From Dialister succinatiphilus YIT 11850 (GTDB lineage: Bacteria; Bacillota; Negativicutes; Veillonellales; Dialisteraceae), in contig NZ_JH591190.1 of the NCBI RefSeq assembly GCF_000242435.1, positions 56,915 through 98,726 on the forward strand: a stretch of 41,812 nt of DNA. The letters run 5' to 3'. Under the pieces are notes generated by a model that did not search any database, was not told the DNA's origin, and saw nothing but the letters and a program-made list of their open reading frames with translations. Below, in pieces: positions 8,633-17,630 of this stretch. Within the stretch, counting starts at the first letter, position 1; each line of letters begins with the position of its first letter. The position numbers and the translations under genes are program-made.

Positions 8633-8845
8633 ATGATGCCTCTTGTTTTTGCCAAAGAAGGGGAAACCGTCACCATCCGCCGCATAGGCGGGCGGGATGA
8701 TGTGCGTCAGCATCTGGCGGAACTGGGGTTCGTAGTAGATTCACCGGTTCTGATTGTGAGTCATATGGCGGGAAACCTGATTGTCCAGGTGAAAGGCAGC
8801 CGAGTGGCTCTGGATCGATCCATGGCACAGAAGATATTTTACTGA
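8633..8845 (+). CDS. feoA: FeoA family protein (first copy)
   Basis: Encodes about 70 residues of an SH3-like FeoA domain, a cytoplasmic partner that modulates the FeoB ferrous-iron transporter. Typical features are TVTIRRIGGRDDVRQHLAEL followed by GFVVDSPVLIVS and the end motif GNLIVQVKGSRVALDRSMA. ATG at 8633 or 8636 follows GGGGTGAAGGG; a GTG at 8624 is less likely. It is followed 14 bases later by a second FeoA and then FeoB. Two separate feoA genes before feoB are common in Firmicutes. Confidence 0.9.
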   Translation: MMPLVFAKEGETVTIRRIGGRDDVRQHLAELGFVVDSPVLIVSHMAGNLIVQVKGSRVALDRSMAQKIFY

Positions 8846-8859
8846 AAGAGGGATAACAG

Positions 8860-9084
8860 ATGAAAACATTAAGAGATGTACCGGTAGGCGCCAAAGCCCT
8901 GGTGAAGCGGATTCACGGCGAAGGACCTCTCCGCCGCCGCATTATGGATATGGGCATCACCAAGGGTACGGAAGTGTATGTACGCAAGGTGGCGCCGCTG
9001 GGAGATCCGGTGGAGCTTACGGTCAGAGGCTATGAACTTTCCATTCGTAAAAATGAAGCGGAAGCTGTAGAAGTAGAACCATAA
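8860..9084 (+). CDS. feoA: FeoA family protein (second copy)
   Basis: Encodes 74 residues of a second FeoA-type SH3-like domain. LRDVPVGAKALVKRIHGEGP begins the fold, followed by LRRRIMDMGITKGTEVYVRK and the C-terminal GDPVELTVRGYELSIRKNEA. This copy fits the canonical FeoA pattern (L-R-x-M-G-hydrophobic-x-x-G) better than the first. It probably binds the FeoB G domain or membrane domain and tunes ferrous iron uptake. An AGAGGG ribosome binding site precedes the ATG; feoB starts 25 bases after its stop. Confidence 0.93.
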   Translation: MKTLRDVPVGAKALVKRIHGEGPLRRRIMDMGITKGTEVYVRKVAPLGDPVELTVRGYELSIRKNEAEAVEVEP

Positions 9085-9109
9085 TCAAAAAATGAGAGGA
9101 GAAGCTGGT

Positions 9110-11257
9110 ATGGCTATCAGAATTGCCCTGGCGGGCAACCCGAACTGCGGTAAAACGACCTTATTTAATGAACTCACCGGCAGTTCCCAGTATGTGGGAA
9201 ACTGGCCCGGCGTTACAGTAGAAAAGAAGGATGGCATCCTGAAGGGACACAAAGATGTGATTATCCAGGACCTGCCCGGTATTTATTCCCTTTCTCCCTA
9301 CACCATGGAAGAAAAGGTGGCCAGGAACTACCTGGTCAATGAACAGCCTGATGCCATTCTGAACATCATCGATGGCACGAACCTGGAAAGAAACCTCTAT
9401 CTTTCCACCCAGCTCATTGAAATCGGACTGCCTGTGGTGATGGCAGTGAACATGATGGACCTGGTGAAAAAGAACGGGGATGCCATTGATGTGAAAAAGA
9501 TGGCGGAAGAACTGGGCTGTGAAGTGGTAGAAATTTCCGCCCTCCAGGGAAAGGGCTGCATGGAAGCGGCAGAAAAGGCGATGGCCGCGGCGAAAGCGAA
9601 GAGGACGGTTCATCTGCCTTCCGTATTCACCGGCAGCGTGGAGCATGCCATCGCTCATATCGAAGAAACCATTGCGCCGAAGGTGGAGGACCGATTCCTG
9701 CGCTGGTATGCCATCAAGGTATTTGAACGGGACGAAGATGCCACTGGCGCCCTGCAGCTGGACCCCAAAACCATGAGCCATCTGGAAGGCCATATCAAGG
9801 ACTGCGAAGATGAACTGGATGACGATTCCGAATCCATTATCATCAACCAGCGGTATGCCTATATTGCCAAAATTATTGACGGCGTACTGAAGAGGAAAAC
9901 CGCGGCCCACACCATGACCGTTTCCGATAAGATCGACCGGGTGGTGACAAACCGTATCCTGGCCCTGCCGATTTTCTTCCTCATTATGACGGCAGTCTAT
10001 TTCATTTCCTGCTCCCTCATCGGCGGACCGGTGACAGACTGGGTGAATGATGATTTCTTCGGCGGCATCGTTACCGACACCGCATCGGACCTGCTGGAAG
10101 CCATTGAAGCGCCGGACTGGCTGGAAAGCCTTCTGGTAGATGGCATCATCGGCGGCGTAGGCACGGTGCTTGGCTTCGTGCCCCAGATTTTAAGCATTTT
10201 CTTCTTCCTCTCCCTTTTGGAAGATTCCGGATACATGGCCCGGGGAGCCTTCATTATGGACAGGATTTTCAGGAAATTCGGACTTTCCGGTAAATCCTTC
10301 ATTCCTATCCTGGTGGGCAGCGGCTGCGGCGTGCCGGCAGTCATGGCTACAAGGACCATTGAGGACCAGCGGGACCGCCGCATGACCATCATGCTCTGCA
10401 CCTTCATCCCCTGCTCCGCCAAGGCCGTCATCATTGCCATGATTACCTCCACCTTCTTCCCGGACTCCGTGCTCATGGCACCGTCCATGTACTTCCTGGG
10501 CATTGCCGTCATCGTGCTGGCAGGCATTGCATTGAAGAAAACATCCATCTTTGCCGGCGACCCGGCTCCCTTCGTCATGGAACTGCCGGCTTACCACATT
10601 CCGTCCATGAAGGGCGTACTGATTCATATGTGGGAAAGAGCCCGGGGCTTCATCATTAAAGCAGGCACCATCATTTTCGCTGTATGCGTGATTATCTGGT
10701 TCTTCTCCTCTTTCAACATCACCATGGATATGGTAGATGATATTGAAGACTCCATGCTGGCAGGCTTTGGCCATCTGATTTCCTGGATCTTCGCTCCCCT
10801 GGGCCTGGGCGATTGGAAAGGCGCTGTGGCCGTCATCTCTGCAGAAATGGCAAAGGAAGACGCCATCGGTACCCTGGCTGTGCTGAACGGTGTAGCCAAG
10901 GATGCAGAAGATGAAGCTGTGATGGCCGGCATTGCCGGTATGTTTACACCCATTGCCGCCTTCTCCTACATGATTCTGAACCTCTTCGACCCGCCCTGCA
11001 TCGTGGCCATGGCCACCATTGCCAGGGAAATGGGCGACAGGAAATGGGCAGCCCTGGCCATCGGCTTCCAGGTCATCCTGGGCTACTCCCTGGCCTTCAT
11101 TGCCTACAACCTGGGCGGCTGGCTTTTCTATGGATTTGCCTTCGGCTTTGCCCAGATTCTGGCCATCGCCCTCTGCCTTGTGGGCCTCTACTTCATCCTT
11201 CGCCCGGCACCAAAGGTCAAAGATGAAGGGGTAGAAGGCGCCGGCGCCAAGGCGTAA
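9110..11257 (+). CDS. feoB: Ferrous iron transporter FeoB
   Basis: Encodes a 715-residue inner-membrane Fe(II) transporter with an N-terminal GTPase. The G domain shows G1 GNPNCGKTT (9-17), G3 DLPG (54-57) and G4 NMMD (114-117), followed by a helical GDI-like region. From about residue 275 come many hydrophobic helices with the two gate regions (GSGCGVPAVMATRTI and PCSAKAVI). Length is normal. Start chosen at ATG 9110 with GAGAGGAG upstream; an in-frame ATG at 9092 lacks a good site. Part of the Fur-box-preceded operon, and followed by a small cysteine-rich peptide gene. Confidence 0.97.
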   Translation: MAIRIALAGNPNCGKTTLFNELTGSSQYVGNWPGVTVEKKDGILKGHKDVIIQDLPGIYSLSPYTMEEKVARNYLVNEQPDAILNIIDGTNLERNLYLSTQLIEIGLPVVMAVNMMDLVKKNGDAIDVKKMAEELGCEVVEISALQGKGCMEAAEKAMAAAKAKRTVHLPSVFTGSVEHAIAHIEETIAPKVEDRFLRWYAIKVFERDEDATGALQLDPKTMSHLEGHIKDCEDELDDDSESIIINQRYAYIAKIIDGVLKRKTAAHTMTVSDKIDRVVTNRILALPIFFLIMTAVYFISCSLIGGPVTDWVNDDFFGGIVTDTASDLLEAIEAPDWLESLLVDGIIGGVGTVLGFVPQILSIFFFLSLLEDSGYMARGAFIMDRIFRKFGLSGKSFIPILVGSGCGVPAVMATRTIEDQRDRRMTIMLCTFIPCSAKAVIIAMITSTFFPDSVLMAPSMYFLGIAVIVLAGIALKKTSIFAGDPAPFVMELPAYHIPSMKGVLIHMWERARGFIIKAGTIIFAVCVIIWFFSSFNITMDMVDDIEDSMLAGFGHLISWIFAPLGLGDWKGAVAVISAEMAKEDAIGTLAVLNGVAKDAEDEAVMAGIAGMFTPIAAFSYMILNLFDPPCIVAMATIAREMGDRKWAALAIGFQVILGYSLAFIAYNLGGWLFYGFAFGFAQILAIALCLVGLYFILRPAPKVKDEGVEGAGAKA

Positions 11258-11309
11258 AATCATAAAAATGCTGCGGGAATCCCTATTCCCGAAGAAAGGA
11301 AGGATATCC

Positions 11310-11486
11310 ATGAGTATTGGCACTTACGCAGTACTGGCTGTCATTGCCATCGGCTTCGTTCTGGCCTGCCGTCATATTTACCGAGTCACCCTGGGCGGCG
11401 GCAGCTGCTGCGGCGGTGGGGACGGGGAATGTCCTGCCTGCCGTGCCAGGAAGATGAAACTTCATGGCGGGCTGAAAAAAGAATAA
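11310..11486 (+). CDS. FeoB-associated Cys-rich membrane protein
   Basis: Encodes a 58-residue peptide with one N-terminal transmembrane helix (about residues 5-20) followed by a glycine- and cysteine-rich segment (GGGSCCGGGDGECPACRARK) and a basic tail. This architecture matches the FeoB-associated Cys-rich family that often follows feoB. The clustered cysteines could bind iron or sense redox state; function is not established. AAAGGAAGG precedes the ATG at 11310. The gene ends at a strong terminator and closes the feo operon. Confidence 0.9.
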   Translation: MSIGTYAVLAVIAIGFVLACRHIYRVTLGGGSCCGGGDGECPACRARKMKLHGGLKKE

Positions 11487-11490
11487 ATAA

Positions 11491-11534
11491 AAGGGCTGTG
11501 AAGAAATGAAAATCATTTCATCGCAGCCCTTTTT
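11491..11534 (+). terminator. Terminator of the feo operon
   Basis: AAGGGCTG...CAGCCCTT stem with a GAAATGAAAATCATTTC upper part and a T run. It belongs to a terminator family seen again after dps, tetR and ftsH. Confidence 0.92.
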
Positions 11535-11601
11535 ATGTGGTAAAAACAGGAAACCGCAGCCACCCCTGCCACCGCAAGGGGTAGATGCAAACCGCCACCA
11601 C

Positions 11602-11690
11602 CACCCTCGCGCCAAAGGCGCGTCAAACTTAAGAACCCTCCGGCCCATAGGGCCGGTCAATCTTAAGAACCTTCCCCTATGAACCCTTTT
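11602..11690 (-). repeat. Two-hairpin TTAAG-connector element
   Basis: Reads CACCCT, hairpin CGCGCC/GGCGCG, TCAAACTTAAGAACCCT, hairpin CCGGCCC/GGGCCGG, TCAATCTTAAGAACCTT. The same connectors with other stems occur at about 17940-18028, 34270-34470, 39140-39375 and 39940-40045. It lies downstream of araC and the feo operon. Confidence 0.85.
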
Positions 11691-11708
11691 AGGATAGCAG
11701 AACCTGCC

Positions 11709-12587
11709 TCATCCCGCCTTTCGGCAGGCGGCGCGGAAGTCCCTGGGCGTCATGTGGAAGCTGCGGCTGAACAGTTTGGCAAAGTAGCTCTGGCTGGAAA
11801 AGCCGCAGGCATAGGCAATGTCCGCAATGGGCGTATCCTGGTATTCCAGAAGGGTGCGGCTTACAGAAAGGCGGTACTCATTGACATAATCCATGGGCGA
11901 GGAACCCATGTAGGTCTTGAATATGGAGGAACATTTACTGCGGGATACTTTTCCAGCGGCGGCGATTTCATCCAGGGTGATTTTTTCTCCGTAATGGCGG
12001 CGGATAAAGTCGGCCATGTCCTTCAGCACGGCCCGGTCGGAAGGAGAGGGAAGAGGGATGGCCTTTTCCTCTACTGGGAACAGGGTGCAGAGACGGTAGA
12101 GGAGAAGGTGGAGGAAGGCAATGACCTGCAGGCGGCCCAGCGGATCCCTGCGCTGGCCTGCCTTTTCGATATCCTCCATGAGGGAGGATATCTCGCCGGC
12201 CCCTTTTTGAGAGGCAGGAATGTACAGAAAATCGGACCGGCGGCTGTCTAAAAAGGGATGAATGAGACGGCTTCGGATTTCCTGGTCCGCCGTCATTACC
12301 TCCTGGTTCACTAGCACCCGGATCAGGGTGGTCCCTTCCGCTTCCCTGCCGTTCCGGTGGATCACATTGGGGAAGAGAAGGAGCGTGTCTCCGGCATGAA
12401 GGGTGATGACGGCCTCATTGATTTGAAATTCCAGGGCCCCTGAAAGAAGGGTGAGACACTCTGCTTCCTCATGCCAGTGGGTGAGGAGGGTGCCTTTCCG
12501 GCCCTTTCCCTCCCGTTCGGCATAGAGGGTCTTCGTTTCAGTGCCTATGACGGAAGGGGTGCCGGGGATAAGGGAGTAAGATTTCAT
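11709..12587 (-). CDS. AraC family transcriptional regulator with cupin domain
   Basis: Encodes a 292-residue regulator. The N-terminal half (about 20-100) has a cupin-like sensor pattern, HWHEEAECLTLLSGALEFQI then HAGDTLLLFPNVIH. The C-terminal 100 residues hold two helix-turn-helix motifs, including ITLDEIAAAGKVSRSKCSSIF and the signature PIADIAYACGFSSQSYFAKLF. Such proteins usually sense a sugar or small metabolite; the ligand is not visible here. It is divergent from dps, with an 8-bp-arm inverted repeat between them, so it could control itself, dps or both. Confidence 0.93.
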   Translation of the reverse strand: MKSYSLIPGTPSVIGTETKTLYAEREGKGRKGTLLTHWHEEAECLTLLSGALEFQINEAVITLHAGDTLLLFPNVIHRNGREAEGTTLIRVLVNQEVMTADQEIRSRLIHPFLDSRRSDFLYIPASQKGAGEISSLMEDIEKAGQRRDPLGRLQVIAFLHLLLYRLCTLFPVEEKAIPLPSPSDRAVLKDMADFIRRHYGEKITLDEIAAAGKVSRSKCSSIFKTYMGSSPMDYVNEYRLSVSRTLLEYQDTPIADIAYACGFSSQSYFAKLFSRSFHMTPRDFRAACRKAG

Positions 12588-12647
12588 AATACACCTCGAT
12601 TTGTAAAATCCTTATAAAAATAAAGATAATTTTGCTATTTTTATTTC

Positions 12648-12676
12648 ATTTCTGACGATATAATTGTATCAGAAAT
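12648..12676. promoter_or_regulatory. Inverted repeat between araC and dps
   Basis: ATTTCTGA (12648-12655) and TCAGAAAT (12669-12676) are perfect 8-bp arms around a 13-base AT-rich spacer that includes TATAAT at 12659-12664. It is a candidate operator for the divergent promoters. Confidence 0.5.
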
Positions 12677-12744
12677 TGAGATAAATAGATATGATTTCCA
12701 AAGAAAAGTATTCAAAATTCATCTTATTATAAGGAGGAACTATC

Positions 12745-13173
12745 ATGGAAAAATTACTGAACAAATTACTGGCTGACCTGGTGGTGGAATACCACAAACT
12801 GCAGAGCTATCACTGGTACCTGAAGGGCTACCATTTCTTCGACGATCATCCGAAGCTGGAAAGCTACTATGACATGATTGCCGGCATGGTAGACGGCGTG
12901 GCAGAGGATATGCTGAAGCTGTCCCTGAAACCGGAATCCACCATGAAAGGATTCCTGGCCCTCACTTCTGTGAAAGAAGCAGAAAACGGGGAAGTCACCT
13001 CGGCAGAAGCCTTCGCTTCCACCCTGAAGGACTTCGAACTCCTTCGTGACGACGTGCTGGCTGTGAAGAAGGCAGCTGACGAAAGCGGCGACTACCTCAC
13101 CAGCGCTCTCATGGACGACTACATCGAAAGCTTCTACAAGGAAATCTGGATGCTGCGTCAGGTACTGAAATAA
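12745..13173 (+). CDS. dps: Dps-type DNA-protection ferritin
   Basis: Encodes a 142-residue ferritin-like protein that stores iron in a dodecamer and uses peroxide to oxidise Fe(II), limiting Fenton damage. The inter-subunit ferroxidase ligands of the family can be read off: His23 (SYHWYLKG), His35 (DDHPKLE), Asp50 and Glu54 (MVDGVAEDM). The N-terminal tail is short, so DNA binding through it is doubtful. AAGGAGG precedes the ATG. It stands alone between an AraC regulator and a terminator, next to the feo operon. Confidence 0.93.
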   Translation: MEKLLNKLLADLVVEYHKLQSYHWYLKGYHFFDDHPKLESYYDMIAGMVDGVAEDMLKLSLKPESTMKGFLALTSVKEAENGEVTSAEAFASTLKDFELLRDDVLAVKKAADESGDYLTSALMDDYIESFYKEIWMLRQVLK

Positions 13174-13196
13174 GAATATCCGCTGACTGGCAGAAG

Positions 13197-13235
13197 GGGC
13201 TGTGGGAAATGGAAATCATTTCCCACAGCCCTTTT
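13197..13235 (+). terminator. Terminator of dps
   Basis: GGGCTGTGGGAAAT/ATTTCCCACAGCCC, a 14-bp stem with a short loop and TTTT. Its 3' half is repeated at 13712-13732 beyond a repeat island. Confidence 0.93.
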
Positions 13236-13732
13236 ATTATGGCCCTGTGATGACGGGCCGCCTGCCGCCATGTGCGTGTACCATGGGGGAGTGAGATTTT
13301 GCTGCTCTGCTGCGCTTTCGTCGAAATGACGACAGGGCAAGGCGGCGTTTCTGCTATCTGAGGCGTGAGATTTCTCCACTCCGCTCCGCTACGGTCGAAA
13401 TGACGAAGTGGCGAGTTGGCGTTTCTGTCATTTGCCCCTTTGAAATGACCGTATGCTGCCTGCCGCCACCGTCATCTCGAGCGGAGGGACATGGCGGTAT
13501 GGGGATAAAGACCTCGGGGGCTATTGAAACGCTGAGTCGAGAGATCTCCGGTCGCTATGCTGCATACCATGGGAGAGTGAGATTTTGCTGCTCCGCTGTG
13601 CTGCGGTCGAAATGACGAAGCGGCGGGTCGGCGTTTCTGTCATTTGAGGCGTGAGATTTTGCTGCTCTGCTTTCGTTGAAATGACGGTGGGGCGGAGGGG
13701 GTTCGGTGTCCATCATTTCCCACAGCCCTTTT
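13236..13732. repeat. Repeat island flanked by duplicated half-terminator
   Basis: About 480 bases without a gene. It contains three diverged copies of a GTGAGATTTTGCTGCTC...TCGAAATGAC module (near 13289, 13577 and 13651) and related GAGATTTCTCC and GAGAGATCTCC versions. The 21 bases 13215-13235 (3' half of the dps terminator) recur exactly at 13712-13732, so the island is bracketed by direct repeats. Confidence 0.75.
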
Positions 13733-13761
13733 GGCATGGTTCCATTTCCTTCGTGAAAATG

Positions 13762-13790
13762 TTGCCCCACTCTGTTACAATAAATATATA
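13762..13790 (+). promoter_or_regulatory. Possible mnmE promoter
   Basis: TTGCCC (13762-13767) and TATATA (13785-13790) are 17 bases apart, 32 bases before the mnmE start. Weak match. Confidence 0.35.
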
Positions 13791-13822
13791 AATTTCAATC
13801 TATTTTCCTTAAGGAGTTTTAT

Positions 13823-15202
13823 ATGTACGAAGAAACAACCATTGCAGCCATAGCCACCGCCCCCGGTGAAGGGGGCATAGGCATTGTCCGCATCAGCGGC
13901 AGTCAGGCTGCCGATGTGGCGGATGCCCTGTTTCATACGAAAAAAATCGCATCCTTTCATGAGGCCGAGCCTTACCGGCTCTACTTCGGCCATGTAGTCA
14001 GGAAGGACCAGAGGGTAGATGAAGGGCTGGCGGTGTACATGAAGGCACCCCATTCCTACACCGGCGAAGACGTGGTGGAAATCCAGATTCACGGCTCCAC
14101 CGAAGCTCTTCGGGAGACATTGGAGCTGGCTTTGGAAAACGGCGCCCTCCCTGCCAGCCGCGGCGAATTTACCAAAAGGGCCTTCCTCAACGGCCGGCTG
14201 GACCTGACCCAGGCAGAAGCGGTGATGGACATCATCGAAGCCCGGGGCTCCGCCGCCCTGTCCCAGGCGGAAAGCCACCTTTCCGGTGCTCTGTCCCGCT
14301 TTGTGAAAATGAGCCGGGACGAGCTGACAGACCTCATTACCAAGCTGGAAGTAACCATCGACTATCCCGAAGAAGACCTGGAAGATTTGACCAATGAACA
14401 GATTGGGGAAGGACTGGACGGTATCGAAAAGAGCCTTTCCTCCCTGCTGAAACGGTCGGAAGAAGGAAGAATCATCAAAGACGGCCTTCGCACCGCCATT
14501 GTGGGCCGCCCCAACGCAGGCAAATCCAGCCTCCTCAATGCCCTTCTCCAGGAAGACCGGGCCATTGTCACCGATATCCCCGGCACCACCAGAGACACCA
14601 TCGAAGAATCCATCAAAATCGGCGGCGTCCCCCTGGTGCTCATGGATACCGCCGGCCTTCGGGAAACCGATAATAAAGTAGAAAAAATCGGCATTGAAAG
14701 GGCAAAAAAATCCATGGAACAGGCAGATCTGGTACTGGCCGTCATCGACGGCTCCCATGCCCTGGAAAAGGAAGACAAGGAGCTCCTCTCTTCCCTGAAG
14801 GGCAGAAAATCCATGGTCATCCTTAATAAATACGACCTGCCCCAGGAAGTGGATGAAGAAGAAATCAAAGCTCTGGCAGGAGATGCACCGGTAGTGTCTC
14901 TCTCCGCCCGCTACGGAAGCGGCATGGAAGAACTGGAAGAAGCCCTCCGCCGCCTCACCGAAACCCAGGACAGAGATGCCGGAAGACGGCTCTTTCTCAC
15001 CAACCTCCGCCATGTGGACCTGGTGAAAAAAGCGCTGGAAGCTGTCCGCCGCGCCCAGCAGTCACTCAAAGATGGCATGCCGGCCGACTGCATTACCGTG
15101 GACCTGGTGGAAGCCTGGAACCGCATGGGTGAAATCACGGGAGAAACGGTGGATAACGAACTGATTAACAAGATTTTCGAACGGTTCTGCGTGGGGAAAT
15201 AG
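13823..15202 (+). CDS. mnmE: tRNA modification GTPase MnmE
   Basis: Encodes a 459-residue GTPase that works with MnmG to put the carboxymethylaminomethyl-type group on wobble uridine 34 of certain tRNAs. The N-terminal folate-binding domain starts with TIAAIATAPGEGGIGIVRIS. A helical domain is split by the G domain, whose G1 is GRPNAGKSS (228-236), followed by TTRDTIEE and DTAGLRET. The last residues FCVGK contain the conserved C-x-G-K cysteine (456). AAGGAG precedes the ATG. Its partner mnmG follows after a 526-base gap, wider than usual. Confidence 0.97.
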   Translation: MYEETTIAAIATAPGEGGIGIVRISGSQAADVADALFHTKKIASFHEAEPYRLYFGHVVRKDQRVDEGLAVYMKAPHSYTGEDVVEIQIHGSTEALRETLELALENGALPASRGEFTKRAFLNGRLDLTQAEAVMDIIEARGSAALSQAESHLSGALSRFVKMSRDELTDLITKLEVTIDYPEEDLEDLTNEQIGEGLDGIEKSLSSLLKRSEEGRIIKDGLRTAIVGRPNAGKSSLLNALLQEDRAIVTDIPGTTRDTIEESIKIGGVPLVLMDTAGLRETDNKVEKIGIERAKKSMEQADLVLAVIDGSHALEKEDKELLSSLKGRKSMVILNKYDLPQEVDEEEIKALAGDAPVVSLSARYGSGMEELEEALRRLTETQDRDAGRRLFLTNLRHVDLVKKALEAVRRAQQSLKDGMPADCITVDLVEAWNRMGEITGETVDNELINKIFERFCVGK

Positions 15203-15728
15203 CGGGCTGGTGGGCTAGTGTACTAGTGGGCTGGTGAGCTAGTGGGAAAGTGGGAAAGTTGTCTGCTGTCCGCTATTGGCTATCGGCTGTCGGCTGTTCG
15301 CCGCAGGAAAGCGCAGAGAGGCCTATTCTGCCCCCTGAATAGGGGTGACCGTGATAGGCGGCCAATTCCCGCCGACTTGTATTTATCGGTAGATGAGACA
15401 CTATCGGCATGTACAAAGATTCTTCGCTTACGCTCAGAATGACTGTGACGGAGGGAAGGTAAGCACGTAATGCAGCCTCCTTCCTTTGGAAGGAGATCCG
15501 CGGAGCGGTGAGGATAGGCCTTTGCGAAGCAAAGGCATCGCCCGACAGGGCGATACCACCTCCTCTGAACCCTCTGAACCCTCTGAACCTTCTGAACCCG
15601 GGCCGCCCCGCGGCCCCATAGTATTTCCCCCTTTTAAACTATCTCTAGATTTTATATAATAAAGTATCGGCTTATTATAAAGAGAAGCAGCGTTCTGCTG
15701 CTTCTTTCATTGAAGAAAGAAGGAAACC
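15203..15728. repeat. Gene-free mnmE-mnmG gap with short tandem repeats
   Basis: Holds GGGCTGGTGAGCTAGTG-type stutter repeats just after mnmE (15208-15262), an AGATTCTTCGCTTACGCTC-type module (about 15418), a CCTTCCTTTGGAAGGAGATC module near 15480, four CCTCTGAAC-type units at about 15561-15597 and a GGGCCGC/GCGGCCC hairpin near 15600. A TATAAT at 15655-15660 may serve mnmG. No gene is supported. Confidence 0.6.
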
Positions 15729-17600
15729 ATGTATCTTATTGATACGTATGATGTTATCGTGGTAGGAGCCGGCCATGCAGGCTGCGAGGCGGCCCTGGCC
15801 GCTGCCCGCCTTGGCTGCAAGACCCTCCTTACCACCATTTCCCTGGAAAACGTGGCTATGATGCCCTGCAATCCGGCCATCGGGGGACCGGGCAAGAGCC
15901 ATCTGGTGAAGGAAATCGATGCCCTGGGCGGTGAAATGGGCATTGCCGCAGATAAGACTGCCATCCAGATGCGCATGCTGAATCTGGGAAAGGGACCGGC
16001 GGTCTATGCCCTCCGCGCCCAGTCCGACAAGAATGCTTACCACCGCTACATGAAGCAGGTGGTGGAAAATACGGACAACCTGGACCTGAAACAGGTGCAG
16101 GTCATGGATATCATTGTGGAAGATGGGAAATGCGTAGGCATTACCACGGAGCTTCACGAAGAATATCGGGCCAAAGCAGTCATTCTCTGCACCGGCACCT
16201 ACCTGGACAGTGAAATCATTATCGGCGACACCATGTATTCCGGCGGCCCCAACGGCATGCGTCCCTCCGTAGGCCTTTCAGAAAATCTGAAGAAACACGG
16301 CCTGGACATTCTCCGTTTCAAAACCGGCACCCCCAGCCGCGTGGACATCCGGAGCCTCCATCTGGACCATATGCAGCTGGAACAGGGAGATCCCAAGAAC
16401 CATGCCTTCTCCTTCATGGACGAACGGGCAGACCGGAACCAGCGGAACTGCTGGCTCACCTACACCAATGAGACCACCCATGCCATTATCCGGGAAAACC
16501 TCATGAGAGCCCCCAAGTATGCCGGCCTCATCCACGGCGTCGGTGCCCGCTACTGCCCCTCCATCGAAGACAAGGTGGTCCGTTTCCCCGACAAGAAGCG
16601 GCATCAGCTCTTCATCGAACCGGAAGGCCTTGATACCAATGAAATGTATGTCCAGGGCATGTCCACGTCCATGCCCATTGACGTGCAGTACGCCTTCCTC
16701 CGCACCATTCCGGGACTGGAAGATGTGAAGGTCATGCGCCCGGCCTATGCCATTGAATACGACCTGCTGGATCCCCTGCAGCTCTATCCCACCCTGGAAG
16801 TGAAGAAACTGCCGGGCCTCTACTCCGCGGGCCAGTCAAACGGCACCTCCGGCTACGAAGAAGCCGCTGCCCAGGGCCTCATGGCCGGCATCAATGCGGC
16901 CCTTAAAATCAAAGGGAAGGAACCCTTCATCCTGGGCCGCCACGAAGCCTATACCGGCGCCTTAATCGACGACCTGGTGACCAAGGGCACCAACGAACCC
17001 TACCGCATGATGACCAGCCGCAGCGAATACCGGCTCATCCTCCGCCAGGACAATGCGGACCTGCGCCTTACCCAGAAAGGCTATGACATCGGTCTGGTTA
17101 CAGAAGAACGGTACCGCCGGTTCCTGGACAGGAAGAGAAAATTTGAAGAAGCCATGCACTACATCCGTACCAAGCGCTTCACCCCCAAGGCGGACGTGAA
17201 CGCCGCCCTGGAAAGCATAGGCTCTGCGCCCCTCACCACCGGCATGGGAGCCGATAAGATTCTGAAGCGTCCGGAAATGACCTACCAGAAAATGGTGGAC
17301 GTCCTGGGCTGCCCTTCCTTCGACCCTGAAGCGGTGGAGGAAATGGAAATCACTGTGAAATATGAAGGCTACATTGCCCGTCAGGAAGCAGCCGTGAAGA
17401 AAGCGGCCCGCATGGAAAACGAAAAAATGCCCAAAGACATGGACTACCTCCATCTGGACGGCATTTCCATCGAAGCCAGGCAGAAACTGGACAAGATCCG
17501 TCCCCTCTCCCTGGGACAGGCCTCCCGCATCTCCGGCGTATCTCCGGCGGACATGTCGGTACTCATGGTGTACGTGAAGAGAATGAAAGCGGCGAAATAG
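15729..17600 (+). CDS. mnmG: tRNA modification enzyme MnmG (GidA)
   Basis: Encodes a 623-residue FAD-dependent enzyme that with MnmE modifies wobble uridine 34 in tRNA. The FAD dinucleotide-binding loop is [19 protein letters not shown] (about 11-29), followed by the family motif [30 protein letters not shown] and the [16 protein letters not shown] segment near residues 375-390 are also diagnostic. The C-terminal helical domain that binds MnmE and tRNA is intact. Length is standard. AAGAAGGAAACC precedes the ATG at 15729. rsmG follows across a repeat-filled gap. Confidence 0.97.
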   Translation: MYLIDTYDVIVVGAGHAGCEAALAAARLGCKTLLTTISLENVAMMPCNPAIGGPGKSHLVKEIDALGGEMGIAADKTAIQMRMLNLGKGPAVYALRAQSDKNAYHRYMKQVVENTDNLDLKQVQVMDIIVEDGKCVGITTELHEEYRAKAVILCTGTYLDSEIIIGDTMYSGGPNGMRPSVGLSENLKKHGLDILRFKTGTPSRVDIRSLHLDHMQLEQGDPKNHAFSFMDERADRNQRNCWLTYTNETTHAIIRENLMRAPKYAGLIHGVGARYCPSIEDKVVRFPDKKRHQLFIEPEGLDTNEMYVQGMSTSMPIDVQYAFLRTIPGLEDVKVMRPAYAIEYDLLDPLQLYPTLEVKKLPGLYSAGQSNGTSGYEEAAAQGLMAGINAALKIKGKEPFILGRHEAYTGALIDDLVTKGTNEPYRMMTSRSEYRLILRQDNADLRLTQKGYDIGLVTEERYRRFLDRKRKFEEAMHYIRTKRFTPKADVNAALESIGSAPLTTGMGADKILKRPEMTYQKMVDVLGCPSFDPEAVEEMEITVKYEGYIARQEAAVKKAARMENEKMPKDMDYLHLDGISIEARQKLDKIRPLSLGQASRISGVSPADMSVLMVYVKRMKAAK

Positions 17601-17630
17601 GGGGAGACAGTGTCACCGGCGGCGGGAAAC

